A stretch of 64,000 nt of DNA, from contig NZ_JWLK01000006.1 in assembly GCF_000814005.1 (NCBI RefSeq), positions 124,001 through 188,000 on the forward strand, in the 5' to 3' direction. Source of the stretch: Ruegeria sp. ANG-S4. GTDB taxonomy: Bacteria > Pseudomonadota > Alphaproteobacteria > Rhodobacterales > Rhodobacteraceae. Shown here piece by piece: positions 24,953 through 33,229 of the stretch. Below the pieces are notes generated by a model. That model ran no database searches, was not told the DNA's origin, and was given only the letters and a program-made list of their open reading frames with translations. The position numbers and the translations under genes are program-made. Within the stretch, counting starts at the first letter, position 1. The number at the start of each line of letters is the position of its first letter.

Positions 24953-26185
24953 TCACCCTTCGTTTGTTGGTGCTCCGCCCTGAAAGGCGTTTCCGTTGGC
25001 ATAGTCGCATGGATCTTCCTGCATCTGCAGATGCAAACCTTCTCCAGTGAAGGGATGCGCGCGAGCCAGGTCTTCGTCGACGTCTATTCCGAGTCCCGGC
25101 GCGGTCGGCGGGATCACAAAACCATCCTGAATGCGAATGGAGCCTTTGATCAACTGATCGTGGAACGGCGTCTCGATGGTCTCCAGCAGCAACAGGTTGG
25201 GGATCGATGCCGCAAGTTGAACGTTGGCGGCCCATTCTATCGGACCCGCATAAAGATGAGGCGCCATCTGCGCGTTGAAAACTTCGGCCATCGCGGCAAC
25301 TTTCTTCATCTCCCAAATCCCACCGGCGCGGCCCAGTGCGGGCTGAAGGATTTCGGCGGCTCCAGCGCGCAGCACAGCGCCGAATTCTGCTTTGGTCGTC
25401 AACCGTTCACCCGTGGCGACGGGTATGCGAACATTTCGAGTTACACGGGCCATGTCTTCGATCATGTCCGGCGGGGTGGGTTCTTCGAACCACAATGGCG
25501 AGTACGGCTCGAGCGCCTGACCCAAACGAATGGCGCCGGCGGTGTTAAACTGTCCATGTGTCCCGAACAGCAGGTCCGCCTTGTCACCGACAGCTTCACG
25601 AATGGCTTTGCAGAAATCCACCGACAGCGAGATGTCGGACATTGCCGGCATATGCCCGCCCCTGATTGTATAGGGGCCTGCCGGGTCAAATTTTACCGCC
25701 GTGTAGCCAAGTCCTACCATTTCTTTGGCACATTCAGCCGCCAATTCGGGTGACGTCCAGAAATCGGTCGGATTGTGCCGGGGCAGGGGGTACAGATAGG
25801 TGTAGGCCCGGATTCGCGCATTCATGCAGCCGCCCAATAGTGCGTAAACGGGCCGGTCGCGATGCTTGCCCAGAATATCCCAACAGGCGATTTCCAAACC
25901 GGAAAACGCACCCATGACTGTGAGGTCGGGGCGTTGCGTGAATCCGCTTGAGTATACCCGGCGAAACATAAGCTCGATGTTTTCGGGGTTTTCTCCTGCC
26001 ATGTGGCGTTCGAATACGTCGCGGATAACGTGCCGCATGACCTCTGGTCCGACGGATGATGCATAACATTCACCCCATCCGGTTATTCCGGTGTCGGTCG
26101 TGACTTTGACCAAAATCCAGTACCGCCCACCCCAGCCGGGTGCCGGAGGAGCCGTGACAATCACGTCGAGGTCTTGAAGTTTCAT
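24953..26185 (-). CDS. Mandelate racemase/muconate lactonizing enzyme family protein (enolase superfamily)
   Basis: 410 residues from the ATG at 26185; a longer frame starting at 26266 adds 27 non-conserved residues. The capping domain opens with VIVTAPPAPGWGGRYWILVKVTTD. The barrel shows TAVKFDPAG (catalytic Lys region), WFEEPTPPD (metal Glu), PVATGERL (metal Glu) and MAPHLYAGP (His). The usual third metal ligand motif, D-x-HG, is replaced by GTHGQ. Members dehydrate or cycloisomerise sugar acids. It is the last gene of a minus-strand catabolic block, 92 bases behind an MFS gene that may import its substrate. Substrate unassigned. Confidence 0.83.
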   Translation of the reverse strand: MKLQDLDVIVTAPPAPGWGGRYWILVKVTTDTGITGWGECYASSVGPEVMRHVIRDVFERHMAGENPENIELMFRRVYSSGFTQRPDLTVMGAFSGLEIACWDILGKHRDRPVYALLGGCMNARIRAYTYLYPLPRHNPTDFWTSPELAAECAKEMVGLGYTAVKFDPAGPYTIRGGHMPAMSDISLSVDFCKAIREAVGDKADLLFGTHGQFNTAGAIRLGQALEPYSPLWFEEPTPPDMIEDMARVTRNVRIPVATGERLTTKAEFGAVLRAGAAEILQPALGRAGGIWEMKKVAAMAEVFNAQMAPHLYAGPIEWAANVQLAASIPNLLLLETIETPFHDQLIKGSIRIQDGFVIPPTAPGLGIDVDEDLARAHPFTGEGLHLQMQEDPCDYANGNAFQGGAPTNEG

Positions 26186-26277
26186 CCGCGCACCGTTTTC
26201 CTGTCCAATCTTGGTTTTGGGCACGGTGACCTGCAAAGATGTGATCTGCAAGGCAGTTTCCGGCAAATATTCGTCGT

Positions 26278-27477
26278 TTACGGGGTTTCAGGTCTGGGTC
26301 GCAGAAACAGGACGAAGCCCCCAAGCATGAGCATCAGCGCCAGCAGGAAGGGCGCACCGGGCAGGTAAATTGGAGCGCCGCTGCGAATGAACTCGGCAAA
26401 GACGCTGGTCATGACCAAAGGTGAGATGATCATCGCAAGGGCATGAAGTGCCGCCAAAACGCCCTGCAATTCACCCTGTTGCGAATCCGGTGTTGCCTTG
26501 GACATCATCGCCTGCAAGGCCGGGGTCACAACGGCCCCCAGCGCCGTTATTGGGATCAGCAACAACGCGAGTGTCCCGCTGGTCAGAAACGCCAGCAGCA
26601 TAAAGCTGAAAATCTCGATACCCATACCCCAGACGATAGTCTTTCTCTCCCCCAGATATTTGGTTGCCGGTCGAATCAATCCGCCTTGCACGGCGGCCAT
26701 TCCCAGCCCGTAAACGGCCAGAGACAGGCCGATCATCTGCGGCGACCAACCGAAGCGTTCCAATGTGAAATAGGACCAGATGGCAGGGTAAACGTAGATC
26801 GAAATGGAATACAGAAAGTAGACACCCAGCAAAGGTCGAATGCCGGGCAATGCCGATATTGCCTGCAAAGATCCAACGGGGTTGGCGCGGCGCCAGCGGA
26901 ACGGGCGCCGGTTTTCATCCGTGACTGTCTCCGGCATGACCAGCATGCCAACCAAGCAACCGATGGCGGATAGGCCCGCGGCAGCCCAGAACGGCGCTCG
27001 CGTTCCGAATTCACCCAGCAGGCCACCCATCAAAGGGCCAAGGACAAATCCCAGGCCGAACGCCGCCCCGAGCAAGCCGAAGTTGGCGGCTTTTTCCTCG
27101 GGTTTGGACACGTCGGCCATAAAAGCGGCGGCAGTCGAATGTGTTGCGGCTGTGATCCCGCCGACAATTCGACCCAGCAGCAGCAACCAGATGCTGCCCG
27201 CCACCGCCATGACCACATAGTCCAGCGCCATTACGAACAGCGAAACCAGCAGCACGGTTCGCCGCCCATAGGCATCGGACAGATTGCCAAGAACAGGCCC
27301 GAACAGGAACTGCATGGTTGCGAACGCGGTGCTTAGAACACCGCCCCAGATCGCCGCATTCGCCAGCGAGCCGCCCTGCACCTCGACAATCAGTTGCGGC
27401 ATGATCGGCAGGACCAGGCCAATGCCCATCGCGTCGATCATTACGGTTCCAAGAACAAACAAAAAAGGCAGACGCAT
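26278..27477 (-). CDS. MFS transporter, TetA/TCR-like
   Basis: 399 residues from the ATG at 27477; an ATG at 27528 would add 17 polar residues. Twelve hydrophobic segments fit the major facilitator fold. The start (LPFLFVLGTVMIDAMGIGLVLPIMPQLI) and the loop GNLSDAYGRRTVLL (motif A, GxLsDrfGRR) are typical of the DHA1/TetA drug-proton antiporter group, as is the TAATHSTAAAFMADVSKPE region. It could export a toxic compound or carry a catabolic substrate; position between a hydrolase and an enolase-superfamily gene does not settle this. Confidence 0.85.
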   Translation of the reverse strand: MRLPFLFVLGTVMIDAMGIGLVLPIMPQLIVEVQGGSLANAAIWGGVLSTAFATMQFLFGPVLGNLSDAYGRRTVLLVSLFVMALDYVVMAVAGSIWLLLLGRIVGGITAATHSTAAAFMADVSKPEEKAANFGLLGAAFGLGFVLGPLMGGLLGEFGTRAPFWAAAGLSAIGCLVGMLVMPETVTDENRRPFRWRRANPVGSLQAISALPGIRPLLGVYFLYSISIYVYPAIWSYFTLERFGWSPQMIGLSLAVYGLGMAAVQGGLIRPATKYLGERKTIVWGMGIEIFSFMLLAFLTSGTLALLLIPITALGAVVTPALQAMMSKATPDSQQGELQGVLAALHALAMIISPLVMTSVFAEFIRSGAPIYLPGAPFLLALMLMLGGFVLFLRPRPETP

Positions 27478-27561
27478 GGCGGTCCAAAGGTTCGGATTTG
27501 CCCGAAACCCTAGCGTCCGCCTGTCCATGTGAAAAGAGGCGTCGTTGGCACAGACGCGGGG

Positions 27562-28275
27562 TCACATTTGCTGCGCGGCTTCGTCCATCAGCTTGGCCAA
27601 CTTCCGGGGTTGGGCAAAGAATGGCGAGTGAGAGCTTTCGATGCTAAACCGCAGATGCGGCGCGGCGCACTCACTCATTTTGGATTGATACTCTGTCGGA
27701 ACGATCCGATCATCCGTTGTGCGGATGTAAGCCTTGCGGACTTGTTCGAAACCGTCGCCGACAGGCAACCCGGTGTCTTGCGGTCGGATTGCCTGCGGGC
27801 ACAGGCGGGCAAGGGCATAGGTGACGACATCAGACGGGCAGTCATGATAGAGCAAAGCGTGTACGCGGTCGGGCAATACACTATAGGACGACCCGTCTGC
27901 GGCCTTTTCCAGCGCGTCGCCAATCAGTTGCCGGGGCGCGCGTTTTCGCATCTCAATCAAAGAGTGTCCGGCATCAGGAACATAGGCGCAAACATAGATC
28001 AAACCGCGCATCGCATCCGGGTTTGCGTCGGCCGCCGCGCTGATCGGAAAGCCGCCCCACGAATGCCCGACGACAATGGTCTCAGAGGTCGAAGCGTTCA
28101 GAACGGCATTCCGGCACATTTCGAGCGTTACATCGGCCACCGGAGTAGGATCTGATCCGTGGCTGGGAAGGTCGATTGCGCGCGCCGTGTGGCCAAGCGC
28201 GCTCAATTCGGGGATCAGATCCCGCCAGCACCAGGCACCGTGCCACGATCCGTGAACCAATAAGAAATCTGCCAC
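27562..28275 (-). CDS. Alpha/beta fold hydrolase (esterase, EstC/methylesterase-like)
   Basis: 237 residues. The oxyanion region reads VHGSWHGAWCWRDLIPEL, and the nucleophile elbow reads VVGHSWGG (Ser near residue 71). The His is likely in ESSHSPFFAQP near the C terminus. The overall look is that of EstC and plant methylesterase-type enzymes that cleave small esters. It starts 11 bases after the stop of the PcaD-type gene, so the two are probably co-transcribed. The substrate is unknown. Confidence 0.85.
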   Translation of the reverse strand: MADFLLVHGSWHGAWCWRDLIPELSALGHTARAIDLPSHGSDPTPVADVTLEMCRNAVLNASTSETIVVGHSWGGFPISAAADANPDAMRGLIYVCAYVPDAGHSLIEMRKRAPRQLIGDALEKAADGSSYSVLPDRVHALLYHDCPSDVVTYALARLCPQAIRPQDTGLPVGDGFEQVRKAYIRTTDDRIVPTEYQSKMSECAAPHLRFSIESSHSPFFAQPRKLAKLMDEAAQQM

Positions 28276-28286
28276 CTAGGGCTCCT

Positions 28287-29075
28287 TTAAATATGACCGA
28301 TCCGGGTCAGGAAATTCGTAAGTATCTCTGCGTATTCCGAGGGCCTTTCAACGCAGGGCAAATGGCCCGCCCTTCGGATCAAGTGAAATTCAGACCCCGG
28401 AACAAGGTCGACCGTTTCCCTGACCAGATCGGGTGGGGTCGAGCCGTCTTCGCTGCCCGCGATCCCCAGTGTCGGCAGGCGCAACCCGCTGGTTGGCGTA
28501 TAGAAATCCGTTCCCGAAATAGCAGCGCAGCATCCCAGATAGCCGTCAACAGGCTGCCGGGTCATCATGTTGCGCCAAAGGGTCAGTTCCGGGCTGGCCT
28601 GAAAGGTGCGGGAAAACCAACGTTCCATTGTGGCATCGGCCAGCGCTTCGATGCCACCCTGTTGAACAGCGGTCATCCGCTCCTGCCAGATCTTCGGCGT
28701 GCCAATTTTCGCGGCCGTATTTGACAGAACCAAAGCGCGGACCTGGTCCATTCGCTTTACCGCCAAACCCTGTCCGATCAATCCACCAATCGACAGCCCG
28801 ACGAAAACGCAGTCTTTGACCTGCAAATGGTCCAGCAGCCCCTCGGCGTCGCGCACCAGTGCACCCATGGTATATGGGCCGGGCGGTTGTGACGACAGCC
28901 CGTGCCCGCGCTTGTCATAACGAATCACGCGCAGACTTTTGGGAAGGTAGGGCAGGATCGGGTCCCAAAGGCGCAGGTCGGTGCCCAGCGAATTGGCCAA
29001 CACCAGCGGAACACCATCTGGGTCGCCATCAATCCGGTAATGCAGTCGCACATCCCTGAGTTCGGCAATATTCAT
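28287..29075 (-). CDS. pcaD: 3-oxoadipate enol-lactonase-type alpha/beta hydrolase
   Basis: 262 residues. The protein follows PcaD throughout: LVLANSLGTDLRLWDPILPYL at the oxyanion loop, RYDKRGHGLSS, then FVGLSIGGLIGQGLA with the nucleophile serine, and RRAGHLPCVERPSEYA with the histidine. PcaD hydrolyses beta-ketoadipate enol-lactone in aromatic degradation. No other pca genes are in view, so it may act in a different pathway, and the symbol rests on sequence likeness only. It is followed after 11 bases by another hydrolase. Confidence 0.78.
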   Translation of the reverse strand: MNIAELRDVRLHYRIDGDPDGVPLVLANSLGTDLRLWDPILPYLPKSLRVIRYDKRGHGLSSQPPGPYTMGALVRDAEGLLDHLQVKDCVFVGLSIGGLIGQGLAVKRMDQVRALVLSNTAAKIGTPKIWQERMTAVQQGGIEALADATMERWFSRTFQASPELTLWRNMMTRQPVDGYLGCCAAISGTDFYTPTSGLRLPTLGIAGSEDGSTPPDLVRETVDLVPGSEFHLIRRAGHLPCVERPSEYAEILTNFLTRIGHI

Positions 29076-29136
29076 CTTCTATTCCTGTCCGTGAGCCAGA
29101 CGTACCTACGGATTTTGCACCGTCGATATAGGGATG

Positions 29137-30111
29137 TCAGGTAAGGAATTCCAACGCTTGCGCGAAAACCTGCGGATCGGTATTGCCGCCCGACGCAACC
29201 ACGATGACCGTATCTCCTTCAATCTCATCCTTTCGGAACAGGGCCGAGGCCAGAGACACGGCACCACCCGGCTCAAGCACGATTTTCAGGCGCAAGAACG
29301 ACAATGCCATGGCGTGAAGCGCCTCTTGCTCGGTCACTGCAAGTCCGGGTCCGCAAAGGCGCTTCAGGATCGGGAAGGTGATTTTTCCGGGCTGCGGTGT
29401 CAGGATCGCGTCACAAATGTTGCCCGATGCAGCATTGTTGTTCTGAATTTGCCCAGTCAGCAGCGACCGTTTCACGTCATCAAATCCTTCAGGCTCGCAT
29501 GGTCTTGGTCTCAGCCCCGGCGCGTGACCCTCAAGAGCGAGCGAAATGCCAGCGGTCAGTCCGCCGCCGCCGCAACAAATCAGAACATCGGCCTCTGAAA
29601 CGCCCAGGTCGTGGGTCTGGCGGGCCAGCTCCAGCCCAACAGTGCCTTGCCCGGCGATGACCTGTGGCTCGTCATAGGGGCGGATCAAGGTCAGGCCGCG
29701 CTCGGTCGCCAATGTCTCACCAATTTCTTCGCGGCTTTCATCGGCGCGATCGTACAGCACGACCTCGGCCCCCAACGCGCGCGTGTTTTCGATTTTCAGC
29801 TGTGGTGCATCGGCTGGCATTACGACGACTGACGCGATGCCATGCTGCGTCGCTGCATAAGCTACACCCTGTGCATGGTTCCCGGATGAATAGGCAATTA
29901 CTCCGCGTTGACGCACTGACTCGTCCAGCGCGGAAATCGCCGACCAAGCACCGCGATACTTGAAGCTGCCTGTGTGCTGCAAGCATTCGGGTTTGACCAG
30001 AACGCGGCGACCGGCCAGCTCGTCCAGAAATGGCGAAGACAGGATCGGTGTCTCTCGCGCGTGTCCTTTGAGCCGTTCAGCGGCGGCTTCGACCAATTCC
30101 AGGGTACTCAT
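29137..30111 (-). CDS. Threonine/serine dehydratase, PLP-dependent (fold type II)
   Basis: 324 residues, the size of catabolic serine/threonine dehydratases and serine racemases, without a C-terminal ACT domain. HTGSFKYRGAWSAIS holds the PLP lysine, SSGNHAQGVAYA is the substrate-binding SGNHAQG loop, and CCGGGGLTAGISLAL binds the PLP phosphate. It should deaminate serine or threonine to an oxo acid, or act on a related beta-hydroxy amino acid. It overlaps the upstream hydrolase gene by four bases (ATGA), and is the third gene of a HAD-hydrolase-dehydratase operon. Confidence 0.87.
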   Translation of the reverse strand: MSTLELVEAAAERLKGHARETPILSSPFLDELAGRRVLVKPECLQHTGSFKYRGAWSAISALDESVRQRGVIAYSSGNHAQGVAYAATQHGIASVVVMPADAPQLKIENTRALGAEVVLYDRADESREEIGETLATERGLTLIRPYDEPQVIAGQGTVGLELARQTHDLGVSEADVLICCGGGGLTAGISLALEGHAPGLRPRPCEPEGFDDVKRSLLTGQIQNNNAASGNICDAILTPQPGKITFPILKRLCGPGLAVTEQEALHAMALSFLRLKIVLEPGGAVSLASALFRKDEIEGDTVIVVASGGNTDPQVFAQALEFLT

Positions 30112-30938
30112 GCGGCATCCAGTATTTTGCGAATAATATCGAGCGATTGTGGTTCATTCAGGAACGGCACATGACCCCGGTCCGGCACCTCTGCAGAGAT
30201 CAGACCGGGATGGCGTGCGTGCATCTCTTCCACTGTCGCTGCCCCCAACACATCCGAGTTCGCACCCCGGATCACACCGGTTGGAATGTCGCGCAGCGCC
30301 TCGAAAAACAACCACAAATCCGGGGTCGCACCACTTGCTGCCTGCTCCAACAGCGCTTTACGCAGGGCTTCATCATAGCGCAATTTCAGGCCGTCGTCGG
30401 TTTGCTCAAACTGGATTTCTGCCTGACGCCTCCAGACATCCAACGAAACCCCGGGAAATTGCGGTTCCATGATCTGTTTGAGAGCTGTGGCAGCCTCGTC
30501 ATAGGTTTTTGCTGCCGGTCTTTTTCCGACGTAGTCCATGATTTTGGCGATACCTGCAGCCTCGATAACAGGTCCAACATCGTTGAGAACGACACCCGCA
30601 AGACGCTCGGGATTGCTGGCGGCCAGTGCCATTGCAATAAGCCCGCCCCGAGAGGTGCCCAGTATTGTGACCTTCTCAAGCTCCAAATGATCCAACAGCT
30701 CGACGACATCATGCGCTTCGCGCAGCACATTGTAGTTCATGTAGTCCGGGTCATAGTCCGATTGCCCGCGCCCCCGGTAATCCATCGTGATCAGGCGCAG
30801 GTCGGTGGCATGGGGTGCGAAGTAAGAGAAGTCTTTGCTGTTGCGAGTCAGACCCGCCAGACATAGCAGCGCTGCGCCAGAACCGGTTTCTTCGAAGTGA
30901 ATCCGCAACCCGTCTGAAGTGTTGAAGAACGCCATCAA
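30108..30938 (-). CDS. Alpha/beta hydrolase
   Basis: 276 residues. ALLCLAGLTRNSKDFSYFAPH forms the oxyanion loop, TMDYRGRGQSDYD follows, and ILGTSRGGLIAMALA is the nucleophile elbow (Ser near residue 96). EVPDRGHVPFLNEPQS gives the histidine. It belongs to the broad group that includes haloalkane-, ester- and lactone-hydrolysing enzymes. Both ends overlap their neighbours by four bases, so it is made with the dehalogenase and the dehydratase. Substrate unknown. Confidence 0.85.
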   Translation of the reverse strand: MMAFFNTSDGLRIHFEETGSGAALLCLAGLTRNSKDFSYFAPHATDLRLITMDYRGRGQSDYDPDYMNYNVLREAHDVVELLDHLELEKVTILGTSRGGLIAMALAASNPERLAGVVLNDVGPVIEAAGIAKIMDYVGKRPAAKTYDEAATALKQIMEPQFPGVSLDVWRRQAEIQFEQTDDGLKLRYDEALRKALLEQAASGATPDLWLFFEALRDIPTGVIRGANSDVLGAATVEEMHARHPGLISAEVPDRGHVPFLNEPQSLDIIRKILDAA

Positions 30939-31621
30939 AGACCTGCCAGTTGCGGAATTGTCCTATGGTCGGGCAGAACATGCGCCGGGGTCCAGGGCAA
31001 TCGGTCCATAGGCTCGCCCGCACGATTGACCCAGGCTGTGACGAATCCATAGCCGCTTGCGCCAGCGGCATCCCATCCGTTCGAACTTACAAACAGAACT
31101 TCATCTTTCGCGCACCCGAACCGTTGCTGGACCAGATCATAAACGCGCGCATGGGGTTTGAAGACACCCACGCTTTCAACCGACAAAACATCATCCAGAA
31201 CCGATCCGATCCCAGCAGACTGCACCGCGCCATCAAGCATCGGCGGCGAGCCGTTGGACAAGATGGCAGTTTGGAGTCCACCGGATTTGAGAGTCGCAAG
31301 CATCTGGGGAACTTCGGGATAGGCCTGCAACTCCCAATACAGATCCAGCAAACGTTGCCGGAGTTTGGCATCACCCTGCAAGCCTGTCGCTTCCAGCGCC
31401 CAATCCAGCCCGTCCTGCGTCACGTCCCAAAAATCGGCATGTGCATCCGCGACTGCGCGCAGCCACGTGTATTGCAACTGTTTCAATCGCCAATGGTTAG
31501 CCAGTTCGGGCCATTTGTCCTGCAAAGCCTGAAATTCAGGCTCGGCTGCTGCCTGTCGCGCGGCGGCGGCCACATCGAAAAGCGTGCCATAGGCGTCAAA
31601 GATGCAAGTGGTGATGGCCAT
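30935..31621 (-). CDS. Haloacid dehalogenase type II (HAD superfamily)
   Basis: 228 residues from the ATG at 31621, which follows GGGAGGAACGG. CIFDAYGTLFDVAAA carries the nucleophile aspartate of L-2-haloacid dehalogenases. ILSNGSPPML is motif II and LFVSSNGWDAAGASGYGF is the SSNxWDxxGAxxxGF motif that is specific to type II haloacid dehalogenases. It replaces the halogen of L-2-halo acids by hydroxyl. First gene of a three-gene operon. Halogenated acids are common in seawater, which fits. Confidence 0.88.
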   Translation of the reverse strand: MAITTCIFDAYGTLFDVAAAARQAAAEPEFQALQDKWPELANHWRLKQLQYTWLRAVADAHADFWDVTQDGLDWALEATGLQGDAKLRQRLLDLYWELQAYPEVPQMLATLKSGGLQTAILSNGSPPMLDGAVQSAGIGSVLDDVLSVESVGVFKPHARVYDLVQQRFGCAKDEVLFVSSNGWDAAGASGYGFVTAWVNRAGEPMDRLPWTPAHVLPDHRTIPQLAGL

Positions 31622-31743
31622 CCGTTCCTCCCGTAATCGGATGCAGGTTGGCACAAGTGTCTGGGGGGTTAAAGAGCCCAGGCTTTACAACGCGGTACCA
31701 AGCCCTAAGCTTGGCCGTTCAATGCGCTAGCCCGGAGGCACAA

Positions 31744-32172
31744 ATGACCGCGATCAAAGACGGCGACACCGTTCGCATCCACTACACTGGTACGCTGTTG
31801 GATGGTAAGGTTTTTGACAGTTCCGATGGTCGTGATCCGCTGGCGTTCACCGTTGGGTCAGGGCAGGTTATCGTCGGGTTAGACGCCGCGCTGCCGGGCA
31901 TGGAAGTCGGCGAGAAAAAAAGGGTCGAGATACCGTGCGCCGATGCCTACGGGCCGATCAACCCGGGCGCGCGCCAACAAATTCCGCGCGAGGGTATTCC
32001 AGACGACATCCCACTTGAGCCGGGCACGCAACTTCAGATGCAGACGCCGGATGGGCAGGCGTTGCCGGTCACCGTTGTCGACGCAGACGAAGCGACCGTG
32101 ACCTTGGATGCCAATCATCCATTGGCCGGGCATGATCTTGTATTTGATATTGAGATCGTTTCGGTCAACTAG
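31744..32172 (+). CDS. FKBP-type peptidyl-prolyl isomerase, SlyD-like
   Basis: 142 residues from the ATG at 31744, preceded by CCCGGAGG; the open frame reaches further upstream but without conservation. The FKBP domain reads IHYTGTLLDGKVFDSSDGRDPLAFTVGSGQVIVGLDAALPGM, and the inserted flap (about residues 70-120) carries a SlyD-type chaperone region. There is no His-rich metal-binding tail as in E. coli SlyD. It speeds proline isomerisation during protein folding in the cytosol. No signal peptide. It stands alone between two minus-strand genes. Confidence 0.9.
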   Translation: MTAIKDGDTVRIHYTGTLLDGKVFDSSDGRDPLAFTVGSGQVIVGLDAALPGMEVGEKKRVEIPCADAYGPINPGARQQIPREGIPDDIPLEPGTQLQMQTPDGQALPVTVVDADEATVTLDANHPLAGHDLVFDIEIVSVN

Positions 32173-32190
32173 CGCCCGCTAGCGGAATGA

Positions 32191-32373
32191 TCATCTTTGG
32201 ATCAGCGACTCGAATGCGGAAACGACCTCTGGCTGTGTGAAGAACAGGAACGCCGTCAAAAGCGCCACCAGTGCGACAAGCAGCATGCGTGCCCGACCAC
32301 CGCGAAGACCAGATTTGTGGCGCGTGGTCATACCACGGCCGTTGCTGGCAAGGATTTGTTCAACTTTGCTCAT
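32191..32373 (-). CDS. Small single-span membrane protein, unknown function
   Basis: 60 residues, starting at an ATG that follows GGGATAG at a suitable distance. Residues 1-29 are polar and strongly basic (RHKSGLRGGRAR), then one hydrophobic helix (MLLVALVALLTAFLFF), then a short tail. By the positive-inside rule the N terminus would be in the cytoplasm. The protein ends in the gap between the FKBP gene and the fab operon. No known domain is recognised. Confidence 0.6.
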   Translation of the reverse strand: MSKVEQILASNGRGMTTRHKSGLRGGRARMLLVALVALLTAFLFFTQPEVVSAFESLIQR

Positions 32374-32432
32374 ATTGCTATCCCTGCCGGGTAAAGATGG
32401 TCAAATCTTGACGTCAGCAGGGAAAGAAATGG

Positions 32433-33224
32433 TCACATATGGTCAGGTTGTGGCATTCCCAGTATGTGATAGCCGCCGTCGACGCGTATGATTTCACCCG
32501 ACGTGAACATCCCGGCATCCGATGTCAGGTAGACGGCAGTTCCGCCAACCGCCTCAAGCGTCGCGTTTGATCGCATCGGCGCGTTTTGATCGCAGAACTT
32601 GTAGGTTTTTCGCGCGCCGCCAATTGCGGCGCCGGCCAACGTCTTCATTGGTCCGGGAGAAATCGCGTTCACGCGGATGCCTTCGGGGCCAAGATCGTTG
32701 GCAAGATACCGGGTTGCCGACTCCAGTGCGGCCTTCGCGACGCCCATGACGTTGTAGTTGGGGACAACCTTGTTCGAACCCTGATAGGTCAACGTCAGCA
32801 GGGTGCCTCCATTCTCCTGCATCAAAGGATAGGCGCGGCGGGCCACTTCGATGAAGGAATAGGCGGATACATCGAGCGAGTGTTTGAAGTTTGCCCGCGT
32901 GGTATTCAGGAAACGGCCGGTCAGTTCAGACTTGTCCGAGTAGGCAATGGCGTGAACTACAAAGTCGATGGTGGGCCACCTCGCGCCCAGTTCATCAAAG
33001 GCGCGTTCCAGCGATTCGTCGTCAGTGACATCCGCATCGACCATGAAGTCACTGCCGAGGCTTTGGGCCAGTGGTTCCAGTCGCTTTCCGAATGCCTCGC
33101 CCTGATACGTGAATGCCAGTTCCGCGCCGGCCTCGTGCATTGCCTTGGCAATACCCCACGCGATTGACCGATCATTGGCCACACCCATGATCAGGCCGCG
33201 TTTTCCCTTGAGAAGATCCGACAT
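32433..33224 (-). CDS. fabI: Enoyl-[acyl-carrier-protein] reductase (NADH)
   Basis: 263 residues from the ATG at 33224; a GTG at 33233 overlapping the fabB stop (GTGA) would add three residues. It is an atypical short-chain dehydrogenase: GLIMGVANDRSIAWGIA binds NADH, and YNVMGVAK is the Tyr-x6-Lys catalytic pair. It performs the last step of each fatty acid elongation cycle in the cytosol, reducing enoyl-ACP. It is the third gene of fabA-fabB-fabI. Confidence 0.96.
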   Translation of the reverse strand: MSDLLKGKRGLIMGVANDRSIAWGIAKAMHEAGAELAFTYQGEAFGKRLEPLAQSLGSDFMVDADVTDDESLERAFDELGARWPTIDFVVHAIAYSDKSELTGRFLNTTRANFKHSLDVSAYSFIEVARRAYPLMQENGGTLLTLTYQGSNKVVPNYNVMGVAKAALESATRYLANDLGPEGIRVNAISPGPMKTLAGAAIGGARKTYKFCDQNAPMRSNATLEAVGGTAVYLTSDAGMFTSGEIIRVDGGYHILGMPQPDHM

Positions 33225-33229
33225 CGTGT

